From assembly GCF_020103755.1 (NCBI RefSeq), contig NZ_JAHSQD010000026.1, positions 1-35,719 of the forward strand: 35,719 bases of DNA, read 5' to 3'. The notes under the pieces are model-generated. The model worked only from the letters and a program-made list of their open reading frames with translations, had not been told where the DNA came from and made no database searches. Positions 1 to 7,328 of the stretch are shown piece by piece. The position numbers and the translations under genes are program-made. Source of the stretch: Streptomyces sp. LS1784. Its GTDB lineage: Bacteria > Actinomycetota > Actinomycetes > Streptomycetales > Streptomycetaceae. Positions within the stretch are counted from its first letter, which is position 1, and every line of letters begins with the position of its first letter.

Positions 1-161
1 GCTCGGTAGGCGGCCCTGACAGCGTGTTCGGCTGCCACCCGGTCGCCCGCCCTGGTGGCCGCCGCGGCCGCCCGCCAGCGGGCCGTCACCTCGGCCGGCC
101 CGGGCAGCGCCCGCGCCTGCGTCCAGTCGCCGTGGACCCCGTCGTGGATCACCGTCTCCAT
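1..161 (-). CDS. Partial hypothetical protein, possible DUF6745-type N-terminus
   Basis: The 5' end of a leftward gene; its remainder lies outside the window. The ATG at 161 is preceded by GGAG five bases upstream. The 53 visible residues (METVIHDGVHGDW at the start) contain an Ala/Arg-rich stretch with W-R and D-R-x-A-A-E that resembles, from memory, the N-terminus of DUF6745 proteins, which occur in many actinomycetes. The gene points the same way as the one at 294-620 and follows it after 132 bases, so both may be transcribed from the promoter near 715-737. No function can be given, and the family assignment is tentative because only the N-terminus is visible. Confidence 0.55.
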   Translation of the reverse strand, partial: METVIHDGVHGDWTQARALPGPAEVTARWRAAAAATRAGDRVAAEHAVRAAYR

Positions 162-293
162 CCCTGCTCCGTTCCCGGCCGGGCTCCCCACCCGGCCGTC
201 CGTTCCCGTTCCCGTTCCGTGCCGCGGCCCCGGCCGCGCTCCGCCTTGCTGCCCCCACCGCCCGCCGACCCCGTCCGGCGGGCGGAGCGGTCG

Positions 294-620
294 TCAGTCC
301 GCGACCACGCGCACCGCGCCCGGCGCGTACTCGCGCTGGCGGATCACCCGGTACCAGCCCTTGGGCAGCGGTATCGCCGCGTGCTCCTCGTGCACCACCC
401 GGCCGCCCTCGGGCAGGTGCAGCCAGCCCGCACCGAACGGTCCGGTCTCGCGGCGCAGCTCGCCGGGGCCGACCACGGCGTGCGCGTGCCCGGTGACCTC
501 GCCGAGTGCCAGCACCATCCGGCCCCGTGCGTCCCGGGGCTGCACGGCCAGCTCGGCCACCCGCAGCGGCACCGTGCTCTCCTCGACCGGCACGATCAGC
601 ACATCGCCCTGGCGGTACAT
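294..620 (-). CDS. Conserved hypothetical protein (MYRQGDVLI family, 108 aa)
   Basis: The start at 620 is chosen because GGAGG sits four bases upstream of the ATG and because proteins of this kind begin with M-x-x-Q-G-D-V-L-I. An open frame upstream of 620 exists but has no ribosome site. Visible conserved blocks are RQGDVLIVPV at the N-terminus, LALGEVTGHAHAVV in the middle and VVHEEHAAIPLPKGWYRVI near the C-terminus. Similar short proteins are known from bacteria and phages without an assigned role. There is no signal peptide or membrane segment. It is divergent from the STM401x operon and is probably controlled from the shared intergenic region 621-822. Confidence 0.8.
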   Translation of the reverse strand: MYRQGDVLIVPVEESTVPLRVAELAVQPRDARGRMVLALGEVTGHAHAVVGPGELRRETGPFGAGWLHLPEGGRVVHEEHAAIPLPKGWYRVIRQREYAPGAVRVVAD

Positions 621-714
621 CAGTCCTCCCTCGCCGTACGGCCGGACTCCGGCGGACACCGGAACCCACGGCTCCGCCGCGCCTGCCGCGGTCACTCTCC
701 GGAGCCAGGACCCG

Positions 715-737
715 AACATAGAGCAAGGGTCTGACAA
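715..737 (-). promoter_or_regulatory. RecA-NDp/PafBC-like promoter, leftward
   Basis: Read on the minus strand, TTGTCAGAC (737-729) is followed by exactly 8 bases and TATGTT (720-715). The actinobacterial RecA-NDp consensus is TTGTCRGTG-N8-TANNNT. Seven of nine bases of the first block and the whole TANNNT match. It lies about 95 bases upstream of the ATG at 620. Confidence 0.5.
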
Positions 738-766
738 CGCGCCCGGGCGGCGACCCGGCCACCGGA

Positions 767-789
767 TTGTCAGTCCCGGCTGGTAGACA
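767..789 (+). promoter_or_regulatory. RecA-NDp/PafBC-like promoter, rightward
   Basis: TTGTCAGTC (767-775), 8 bases, then TAGACA (784-789). Eight of nine bases match the first RecA-NDp block and the spacing is exact; the last base of TANNNT is A instead of T. A start of transcription near 796 would give a leader of about 27 bases with AGGAG at 811-815 before the ATG at 823. Together with the leftward element the TTGTCAG blocks form an inverted pair (731-737 and 767-773). Confidence 0.5.
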
Positions 790-822
790 GTTGTTCGGCC
801 CAGACCCCCGAGGAGCAGCGCA

Positions 823-1800
823 ATGACTGTCAACGAGCACATCGAGCGGTTCCACGGTCTCCCCGTCTTCGACTTCGTGGAGGCCTTGGAGGAGGCCGAG
901 GAGAAGGGCGGATCCGGCGCCGTCCAGCTGCCGGACGCGGCCTCGGCCGCCTGGAGGATCAAGCTCGACTACGAGTCCGAGGCGACGTTCGTCAAGCGCT
1001 GGGAGCAGTTCCTCGGCGCCGTCGACACGGAGCGGGTCACCGCCCTGGTGATCGGGCAGTGGGCCCCGGAGGAGCCGGACAGCTTCCGGGAGCCGATGGA
1101 GGCGATCGCCGCCGCCGCCGGCCGGCTGCCCGCCCTGCGCGCGCTGTTCGTCGGCGACATCACCTTCGAGGAGTGCGAGATCTCCTGGATCCAGCAGTGC
1201 GACATCACGCCGCTGCTGACAGCCTTCCCGCGGCTGGCCGAGCTCGTGGTGCGCGGCGCCTCGGAGGACTGGGACGGCAAGGGCGGTCTGGCCCTGGAGC
1301 CGCTGCGGCACGAGGCGCTCAAGGCACTGCGCTTCGAGGCCGGCGGCCTGCCGGGATCGGTCGTGCGCTCGGTGGCCGCCTGCGACTTCCCGGCCCTGGA
1401 GCGGCTGGAGCTCTGGCTGGGGGTGGACAACTACGGCGGCGACGCGACGATGGCCGACGTCGCGCCGTTCCTGGACGGCACCCGCTTCCCCGCGCTGCGC
1501 CACCTCGGCCTCCAGAACAGCGAGTTCCAGGACGACATCGCGGCCGCCGTGGCGCACGCGCCCGTCGTCGCCCGGCTGGAATCGCTCAGCCTCTCCATGG
1601 GCGTGCTGACCGACCAGGGTGCCACCGCCCTGCTCGAGGGCCAGCCGCTCACCCACCTGCGCTCCCTCGACCTGCACCACCACTACCTCACCGAGGAAAT
1701 GCAGCAGCGCCTGCACCAGGCCCTGACCGGGGTCGAGATCGACCTCTCCGAGCCCGGCAAGCCCGACGACCAGTGGCGCTACGTGGCCGTGGCCGAGTAG
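823..1800 (+). CDS. STM4015 family protein, copy 1 (LRR-like)
   Basis: This 325-aa soluble protein starts at an ATG with AGGAG seven bases upstream. It begins with a conserved HIERFHGLPVFDF segment. From about residue 90 on it shows degenerate leucine-rich repeats, for example LPALRALFVGD, FPRLAELVVRG, FPALERLELWLG, FPALRHLGLQNS, ARLESLSLSMG and LTHLRSLDLHHHYL. After the repeats comes an acidic, variable linker and a short tail ending YVAVAE. It is the first gene of the STM4015-4014-4013-4012-4011 set, named after the Salmonella loci; the biochemical role of the family is unknown. The repeat fold suggests a binding scaffold or a substrate of the enzymes encoded downstream. It is a close paralogue of the next gene. 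Confidence 0.88.
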   Translation: MTVNEHIERFHGLPVFDFVEALEEAEEKGGSGAVQLPDAASAAWRIKLDYESEATFVKRWEQFLGAVDTERVTALVIGQWAPEEPDSFREPMEAIAAAAGRLPALRALFVGDITFEECEISWIQQCDITPLLTAFPRLAELVVRGASEDWDGKGGLALEPLRHEALKALRFEAGGLPGSVVRSVAACDFPALERLELWLGVDNYGGDATMADVAPFLDGTRFPALRHLGLQNSEFQDDIAAAVAHAPVVARLESLSLSMGVLTDQGATALLEGQPLTHLRSLDLHHHYLTEEMQQRLHQALTGVEIDLSEPGKPDDQWRYVAVAE

Positions 1801-1852
1801 CCGTCACCTCCTGCGCACACCCACCCGACCACTCGACCCACCAGGATCCGCC

Positions 1853-2788
1853 ATGGCCGTCTCCCGTCACATCGAACGCTTCCACGAGCTGCCGATCCAT
1901 GAGTTCACGCCCGACGACGCCCGGCCGCGTCCCGCCACAGGCGCCGTCGCCTGGCGGCTGTCCCTGGAGTACGGCTCCAAGCAGGACTTCGTTCAGCTCT
2001 GGCAGTCCTTCCTGGAGAAGGTCGACCCGGCCGGCGTCCGCGCCGTGGTGATCGGCGCGTGGTGGCGGAACGACTACACGTCCGTGCGCACCGCGGTCGA
2101 GGCCATCACAGCCGAGGCACGGCGTCTGCCCGCCCTGGAGGCGCTGTTCCTCGGTGAGGTGACGTTCGACGAATGCGAGATCTCCTGGATGGAGATGGAC
2201 GACGTCACCCCGCTGCTGAACGCCTTCCCCGAACTGCGGTCGCTGACCGTGCGCGGCGGCATGGACCTCGCCCTGGAGCCGGTGCGGCACAACCGGCTGA
2301 CCAGCCTGCGCTTCGAGTCCGGCGGCCTGCCGGCCACCGTGGTGCGCGCGGTGGCCGGCTCCGAACTGCCCGCGCTGGAGCGCCTGGACCTCTGGCTCGG
2401 CGTGGACGAGTACGGCGGTGACGCGAACATCGACGACCTGGCGCCGTTCCTGGACGGCTCCCGGCTGCCGAAGTTGCGCCACCTCGGGCTGGCCAACAGC
2501 GAACTCCAGGACGAGATCGCCGCCGCCCTCGCCCATGCCCCGGTGGTCGCCCGGCTGGAGTCGCTCGACCTCTCCATGGGCGTGCTCTCCGACGAGGGCG
2601 CCGCCGCGCTGTTGGAGGGCCAGCCACTCACCCACCTGCGCGCCCTCGACCTGCACCACCACTACCTGAGCGACGCGATGCAGGAGCGTCTGTGCGAGTC
2701 CCTGCCCGGGGTCGAGATCGACCTCAGCGAAGCCGAGGGGGACGACATGGACGACGAGGACGACCGCTACGTCTCGGTCGCCGAGTAG
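1853..2788 (+). CDS. STM4015 family protein, copy 2 (LRR-like)
   Basis: This 311-aa paralogue of the preceding protein is collinear with it over nearly the full length. Shared blocks include HIERFHELPIHEF at the start, VTFDECEISWM near residue 105, LERLDLWLGVDEYGGDA, LAHAPVVARLESLDLSMG and LTHLRALDLHHHYL. A weak AGGA lies before the ATG. The N-terminal linker and the acidic C-terminal linker differ most between the copies, yet both end alike (DDRYVSVAE here). The gene follows its twin after 52 bases and is separated by only 16 bases from the STM4014 start. Most STM401x loci I know of carry one STM4015 gene, so this looks like a local duplication. Confidence 0.88.
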   Translation: MAVSRHIERFHELPIHEFTPDDARPRPATGAVAWRLSLEYGSKQDFVQLWQSFLEKVDPAGVRAVVIGAWWRNDYTSVRTAVEAITAEARRLPALEALFLGEVTFDECEISWMEMDDVTPLLNAFPELRSLTVRGGMDLALEPVRHNRLTSLRFESGGLPATVVRAVAGSELPALERLDLWLGVDEYGGDANIDDLAPFLDGSRLPKLRHLGLANSELQDEIAAALAHAPVVARLESLDLSMGVLSDEGAAALLEGQPLTHLRALDLHHHYLSDAMQERLCESLPGVEIDLSEAEGDDMDDEDDRYVSVAE

Positions 2789-2804
2789 CCGGGTGACGGA
2801 GACG

Positions 2805-3929
2805 ATGACTGTGCAGCTGACTGTCCTCGGCAACCCGGGGCACCGACGGGTGACGCTCTTCGCGGCCGCGGCCCGGGCCGCCGGGCTGCCCGAGCCCGCC
2901 GTCCTGCCCTGGCTGGACGTGCTGCGCGGCCGGTTCCGGCTGCCCGAGGGCGGTCTGTTGCGCATCGAGTCGCCGGGCGAGGAGCCGGAGGTCGACCGGC
3001 TGCTGCGCGGCCCGGCGCTCGGTCCCGGCTACGCACCGACCAGGGTCGAGGGCACGGCCGTCTGGTACGCGGGGGTCATGGCCGCGCTGCGCGGGCTGGC
3101 CGCCCGGCCCGGCGTCCGGCTGCTCGGCGATCCGGAGGAGATCGCCGTGATGTTCGACAAGCGTCGGGCGCACGCGCTGCTGGCCAGGGCCGGGGTGCCG
3201 GTGCCCGGGGCGCTCGGCGGCGAGGTCACCGGCTGGGAGCACCTGCGCGAGCGCCTCGCCGAGGCCGGCCTGCGCCGGGTCTTCGTCAAGCCCGCGCACG
3301 GTTCCTCCGCCTCAGGGGTGATGGCCCTGGAGTTCGGGCCGCGTGGCCGGTTGCAGGCCACCACCTCGGTGGAGCTGGCCGACGGCCGGTTGCACAACTC
3401 GCTGCGGGTGCGCCGCTACCGCAGCGAGCAGGAGGTCGCCGCGATCGTCGACGGCCTGGCGCCGGACGGGCTGCACGTCGAGCAGTGGATCCCGAAGGCC
3501 TCGCAGTCCGGGCGCTCGGCGGACCTGCGGATCGTGGTGGTCGCCGGCCGGGCCACCCACGCCGTGGTGCGCACCAGCACCCAGCCGATGACCAACCTGC
3601 ACCTCGGCGGCGCCCGGGGCAGCATCGAGCAGGTCCGGGAGGCCGCCGGTCCGGCCTGGTCGGCCCTGCTGGAGACGGCCGAGCGCGCGGCGGCCTGCTT
3701 CCCCGGATCGCCGATGGTCGGTGTCGACGTCCTGCCCACGGCCGGCTGGCGGCGCGCCCTGGTCGGCGAGGTGAACGCCTTCGGCGACCTGCTCCCCCAC
3801 CTCACCGGCCTGCCCGGCGGCCCCGCCGAGGGCCTCGACACCTACGGCGCCCAGCTGGCCGCGCTCACCGCCCTCTTCCCGTCGTCGCCCGCGGCGACGG
3901 GCCACCAGATCACGGAACCCGCTCGATGA
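2805..3929 (+). CDS. STM4014 family protein, ATP-grasp-like
   Basis: This protein of about 374 aa has a layout like an ATP-grasp ligase. There is an N-terminal pre-ATP domain (VLGNPGHRRVTLF), then VMFDKRRAHALLARAGVPVP, RVFVKPAHGSSASGV (the Gly-rich loop after the ATP-binding Lys), LHVEQWIPK, and a metal-binding end of the type DV..GEVNAFGD. STM4014 is a named family without an assigned reaction; ATP-grasp enzymes usually join a carboxylate to an amine or thiol through an acyl phosphate. I chose the ATG at 2805 (GGAG three bases upstream, and MTVQLTVLGNP fits the family's start). A GTG at 2793 in the same frame is the alternative. The stop overlaps the next ATG. Confidence 0.85.
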   Translation: MTVQLTVLGNPGHRRVTLFAAAARAAGLPEPAVLPWLDVLRGRFRLPEGGLLRIESPGEEPEVDRLLRGPALGPGYAPTRVEGTAVWYAGVMAALRGLAARPGVRLLGDPEEIAVMFDKRRAHALLARAGVPVPGALGGEVTGWEHLRERLAEAGLRRVFVKPAHGSSASGVMALEFGPRGRLQATTSVELADGRLHNSLRVRRYRSEQEVAAIVDGLAPDGLHVEQWIPKASQSGRSADLRIVVVAGRATHAVVRTSTQPMTNLHLGGARGSIEQVREAAGPAWSALLETAERAAACFPGSPMVGVDVLPTAGWRRALVGEVNAFGDLLPHLTGLPGGPAEGLDTYGAQLAALTALFPSSPAATGHQITEPAR

Positions 3930-4801
3930 ACCACCGGACTGCAGTCCCCGCCCCCGACATGAACACCGTCGTGGGCACCCATGACCTCCTGCTCGTCACC
4001 CTCGACACGCTCCGCTTCGACGTCGCCGAGGAGTTGGCCGCCGCCGGCCGCATCCCGAATCTCGCCGCCGTCCTCCCCGACGGCCGATGGGAGCGCCGGC
4101 ACGCACCCGGCAGCTTCACGTACGCCTCCCACCAGGCGATCCTGGCCGGTTTCCTGCCGACCCCGGCCTCCCCGGACGGCCCGCACCCGCGCCTGTTCGC
4201 GGCCCGCTTCGCCGGCTCCGAGAGCACCGCCCCGCGCACCTGGGTCTTCGACGCCACCGACCTGCCGACGGCCCTGGCCGCGGCCGGGTACCGCACGGTG
4301 TGCATCGGCGGCGTCGGATTCTTCAACAAGCAGGGCCCGCTGGGCTCCGTGCTGCCCGGCCTCTTCCAGGAGAGCCACTGGGCGCCCGGGCTGGGCGTGG
4401 CTTCGCCGACGTCCTTCGAGGAGCAGGTCGCACGGGCCGAGCGGATCGCCGCCGAACAGCCCGCCGACCAGCCGCTGTTCCTGTTCCTGAACGTATCGGC
4501 ACTGCACCAGCCGAACTGGTTCCACCTGCCCGGTGCCACCCGCGAGCACGGGGACTCGCGGGCCAGCCACGCAGCCGCCCTGGAGTACGTGGACGCGCAC
4601 ATCGGCCGGCTGTTCACGGCGATGAGCGCCCGCCGCCCCTGCTTCGCGATCGTCTGCTCCGACCACGGCACGGCCTACGGCGAGGACGGCTACACCGGGC
4701 ACCGGATCGGCCACGAGGTGGTCTGGACCGTCCCGTACGCGCACTTCACGCTTCCCGTCCGATCAGCGGACGCCACCGCGACCTCCGAGGAGCGCGCATG
4801 A
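3926..4801 (+). CDS. STM4013/SEN3800 family hydrolase (alkaline phosphatase superfamily)
   Basis: A 291-aa protein with a sulfatase/phosphatase-like fold. VTLDTLRFD near residues 25-32 supplies two metal-ligand aspartates. SFTYASHQAILAG aligns with the sulfatase signature C-x-P-S-R-x-x-L-L-T-G, but the Cys that would become formylglycine is Thr65. SDHGTAYGEDGYTGH near the C-terminus carries the second metal site. The protein is therefore more likely a phosphoryl-transfer hydrolase than a true sulfatase. The start codon overlaps the STM4014 stop (ATGA) and the stop overlaps the STM4012 start, so the operon is translationally coupled. The natural substrate is unknown. Confidence 0.87.
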   Translation: MNHRTAVPAPDMNTVVGTHDLLLVTLDTLRFDVAEELAAAGRIPNLAAVLPDGRWERRHAPGSFTYASHQAILAGFLPTPASPDGPHPRLFAARFAGSESTAPRTWVFDATDLPTALAAAGYRTVCIGGVGFFNKQGPLGSVLPGLFQESHWAPGLGVASPTSFEEQVARAERIAAEQPADQPLFLFLNVSALHQPNWFHLPGATREHGDSRASHAAALEYVDAHIGRLFTAMSARRPCFAIVCSDHGTAYGEDGYTGHRIGHEVVWTVPYAHFTLPVRSADATATSEERA

Positions 4802-6132
4802 CCACCGCACCCCCGCAGCCGGACTCGCCGTACCAGTCGTACGTCTACGCGTACCCGCACAAGACGGCCTACCGTCCACTGCCCGAGCGCCCGCCGCTGC
4901 GCGAGCTGTGGGCCGGCGAGGCGCAGCACGCGCTCTCGCTCTACCTGCACATCCCGTTCTGCGAGGTCCGCTGCGGCTTCTGCAACCTGTTCACCCGGAT
5001 CGGCAGCCCCGAGGGCCTGACCACGGCCTATCTGGACGCCCTGGAGCGCCAGGCCACGGCGGTGCGCGCGGCGCTGGCCGAGGGGGCGCGGTTCGCGCTG
5101 GCCGCGTTCGGCGGCGGCACCCCGACCTATCTGACGGCCGCTGAGCTGGAGCGGCTGTGCGACATCGCCGAGCGGCGGATGGGCGCCGACCTGCGGGCGA
5201 TACCGCTCTCGGTGGAGGCCTCCCCCGCCACCGCGACCGCCGACCGGCTGGAGGTGCTGGCCACCCGGGGCACCACCCGGCTGAGCCTGGGCGTGCAGTC
5301 CTTCGACGACGCCGAGGCGCGCTCCGCCGTCCGCCCGCAGAAGCGGGCCGAGGTGGAGGCGGCCCTCGGCCGGATCCGCGCGGCCGGGTTCCCGGTGCTC
5401 AACATCGACCTCATCTACGGCATCGACGGCCAGACCGAGGCGAGCTGGCTCCGCTCGTTGGACACCGCCCTCGCCTGGCAGCCCGAGGAGCTGTACCTCT
5501 ACCCGTTGTACGTCCGCCCGCTGACCGGCCTGGCCCGGCGCGGCGAGCAGGAGAGCCGGTCCGCCTGGGACGCGCGCCGGCTCGCGCTCTACCGGGCCGG
5601 CCGCGACCACCTCCTCGCCCACGGCTACCGGCAGGTGTCGATGCGGATGTTCCGCCGCGCCGCGTCCCCGCAGGCCGGGGCGAGCGAGTACGCCTGCCAG
5701 ACCGACGGCATGGTCGGCCTGGGCTGCGGCGCCCGCTCGTACACCTCACGGCTGCACTACTCCTTCGACTACGCGGTGAACGCCACCGAGGTGCGCGGCA
5801 TCATCGACGACTACGTCGCCACGGAAGACTTCCACCGCGCCGAGGTGGGCCACTGGATGGGCGGCGCGGAGCCGCGCCGGCGCCACCTGGTGCAGTCGCT
5901 GCTCCAGGCCGAGGGCATGCCCCTGGCGGACTACCGTGCCCGGTTCTGCAGTTCACCGGCCGAGGACTTCCCGGTGGAGCTGGCCGAGTTCGCCGAGCGC
6001 GGCTGGCTCGCCGAGGGCGACGCGGAGTTCCTGCGGCTCAGCCCGGAGGGGCTGGCGCACTCGGACGCCGTCGGGCCGATGCTGTTCTCGCCCGAGGTCC
6101 GGGCCCTGATGACGGCGTACGAGGCGAAATGA
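4798..6132 (+). CDS. STM4012 family radical SAM protein (HemW-like)
   Basis: This 444-aa radical SAM enzyme shows HIPFCEVRCGFCNLF, giving the cluster ligands Cys55, Cys59 and Cys62. FGGGTPTYL follows, which matches the SAM-binding Gly-rich motif of the HemN/HemW group, then SVEASPATAT, RLSLGVQSFDD and LNIDLIYGIDGQT, all typical of coproporphyrinogen oxidase-like proteins. The C-terminal part holds a HemN_C-like region (YACQTDGMVGLGCGARSYTS). In this family the substrate is not known and haem synthesis should not be assumed. The ATG overlaps the STM4013 stop by four bases and the gene's own stop overlaps the STM4011 start. Confidence 0.9.
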   Translation: MTTAPPQPDSPYQSYVYAYPHKTAYRPLPERPPLRELWAGEAQHALSLYLHIPFCEVRCGFCNLFTRIGSPEGLTTAYLDALERQATAVRAALAEGARFALAAFGGGTPTYLTAAELERLCDIAERRMGADLRAIPLSVEASPATATADRLEVLATRGTTRLSLGVQSFDDAEARSAVRPQKRAEVEAALGRIRAAGFPVLNIDLIYGIDGQTEASWLRSLDTALAWQPEELYLYPLYVRPLTGLARRGEQESRSAWDARRLALYRAGRDHLLAHGYRQVSMRMFRRAASPQAGASEYACQTDGMVGLGCGARSYTSRLHYSFDYAVNATEVRGIIDDYVATEDFHRAEVGHWMGGAEPRRRHLVQSLLQAEGMPLADYRARFCSSPAEDFPVELAEFAERGWLAEGDAEFLRLSPEGLAHSDAVGPMLFSPEVRALMTAYEAK

Positions 6133-7043
6133 CCTTCCTCGGCATGCCTTCCGCCTCACCACTTCCGGAGGACGGCGCGCGGGACCTCACCCTGCTCTAC
6201 CGCGGTCCGCTCGCCTCCTGCGACTACGACTGCCCGTACTGCCCGTTCGCCAAGCGGCGTGACAGCATCGAACAACTAAGGGCCGACCGGGCCGCGTTGG
6301 AGCGCTTCACCGGCTGGGCCGCCGGGCGCGCGGGCACCGGCGACACCCTGTCGCTGCTGTTCACCCCTTGGGGCGAGGGGCTGGTGCGGTCCTGGTACCG
6401 CCGCGCGCTGGTCGAGCTGAGCCGTCTGCCGCATGTCCGCCGCGTCGCGATCCAGACCAACCTCAGCTGCCGCACGGGCTGGCTCGCCGAGGCGGACCTC
6501 GACGCCCTCGCCCTCTGGGTCACCTTCCACCCCGGCCAGGTCACCCGCGACCGCTTCCTCGCCAAGTGCCGCGAGCTGGACGCACTCGGTGTGCGTTACA
6601 GCGTCGGCGTGGTCGGCCGGCCCGAGCACCTCGCCGAGGCCCACCAGTTGCGCGCCGAACTCGTCGAGGACGTCTACCTGTGGGTCAACGCCGCCGAGGG
6701 CCTCGGCTACACCGACGCCGAGGCCGCGCAGTGGACCGCCCTCGACCCGTACTTCGAGTACAGCCGGCACGCCCACCCCAGCGCCGGGCTCCCGTGCCGC
6801 ACCGGGGAGTCCGTGCTGTCCGTGGACGGCGACGGCACCGTGCGCCGCTGCCACTTCGTGCGGGACGTCCTCGGGAACCTCTACGACGGCAGCTATCGCG
6901 CCCGACTGCGGCCGCGCGCCTGTCCGTTGCCGGTCTGCGACTGCCACATCGGTTACGTCCACCTGGAGACCCTGCCGCTGTACGAACTGTTCGGCGCGGG
7001 GGTACTGGAGCGCGTTCCGCACGGCTGGCCGGGGGGCCGGTGA
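6129..7043 (+). CDS. STM4011 family radical SAM protein
   Basis: This 304-aa protein is the second radical SAM enzyme of the operon. CDYDCPYCPFAKRRD supplies Cys31, Cys35 and Cys38 for the 4Fe-4S cluster. LLFTPWGEGL and IQTNLSC follow in the places expected for SAM-binding strands. The C-terminal part has further cysteines (GLPCRTGE, RRCHFVRD, CPLPVCDCHIGY) after a GDGTVRRC-type strand, an arrangement reminiscent of SPASM-like auxiliary cluster domains; that an extra cluster binds there is inference. The function of the family is unknown. The ATGA overlap with STM4012 implies coupled translation and coordinated amounts. It is the last gene of the operon. Confidence 0.9.
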   Translation: MTFLGMPSASPLPEDGARDLTLLYRGPLASCDYDCPYCPFAKRRDSIEQLRADRAALERFTGWAAGRAGTGDTLSLLFTPWGEGLVRSWYRRALVELSRLPHVRRVAIQTNLSCRTGWLAEADLDALALWVTFHPGQVTRDRFLAKCRELDALGVRYSVGVVGRPEHLAEAHQLRAELVEDVYLWVNAAEGLGYTDAEAAQWTALDPYFEYSRHAHPSAGLPCRTGESVLSVDGDGTVRRCHFVRDVLGNLYDGSYRARLRPRACPLPVCDCHIGYVHLETLPLYELFGAGVLERVPHGWPGGR

Positions 7044-7127
7044 TAAATCGGTTGCCAGCCAGCCAATCTGTGTGAAAGCGTACGAACAACCATGCAGGAC
7101 CAGCTGGTTCGGAAGGGAGGCCCGCAG

Positions 7128-7220
7128 ATGATCAGTGGCATACGGCTCGCCGTCGTACCGGGCCTCGTACTCGGTGACACCCCGGCTCGCGCTTCGACGC
7201 GTGAGCCGCACCCGGTCTGA
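7128..7220 (+). CDS. Possible 30-aa leader peptide
   Basis: The 285-base gap between the STM4011 gene and the methyltransferase holds no long gene. A short frame starts at the ATG at 7128 with an excellent GGGAGG seven bases upstream and encodes 30 residues (MISGIRLAVVPGLVLGDT at the start). An in-frame ATG at 7092 could extend it. There is no recognisable family. It ends about 109 bases before the methyltransferase start, so it could be a translated leader or only a chance frame. Confidence 0.22.
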   Translation: MISGIRLAVVPGLVLGDTPARASTREPHPV

Positions 7221-7328
7221 CGCCCGCGCCCGCCGCACCGGCGGGCCACCGTCCGACGCGCCTGCTGCTCACCTCCTCGTCGAAGTGCTCTTCGTGCCCC
7301 CTTGCACGTTCGACCACGAGGAGGCCCG

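Noticed and set aside
1688..2965. Minus-strand open frame of 425 codons opposite STM4015 copy 2
   Set aside because: Complete antisense to a conserved gene; no start signal or motif.
4087..4797. Upstream extension of the STM4012 frame
   Set aside because: It lies inside the STM4013 gene and reads as Pro/Arg/Gly-rich shadow sequence; the ATG at 4798 fits the family start.
4798..6132. HemW/HemN coproporphyrinogen oxidase for haem synthesis
   Set aside because: The motifs are HemN-like, but the operon context and the named STM4012 family indicate a different substrate.
7072..7131. Lasso-peptide precursor starting VKAYEQP
   Set aside because: No lasso cyclase or protease genes nearby, no ribosome site before the GTG, and no acceptor Asp/Glu at the expected core position.
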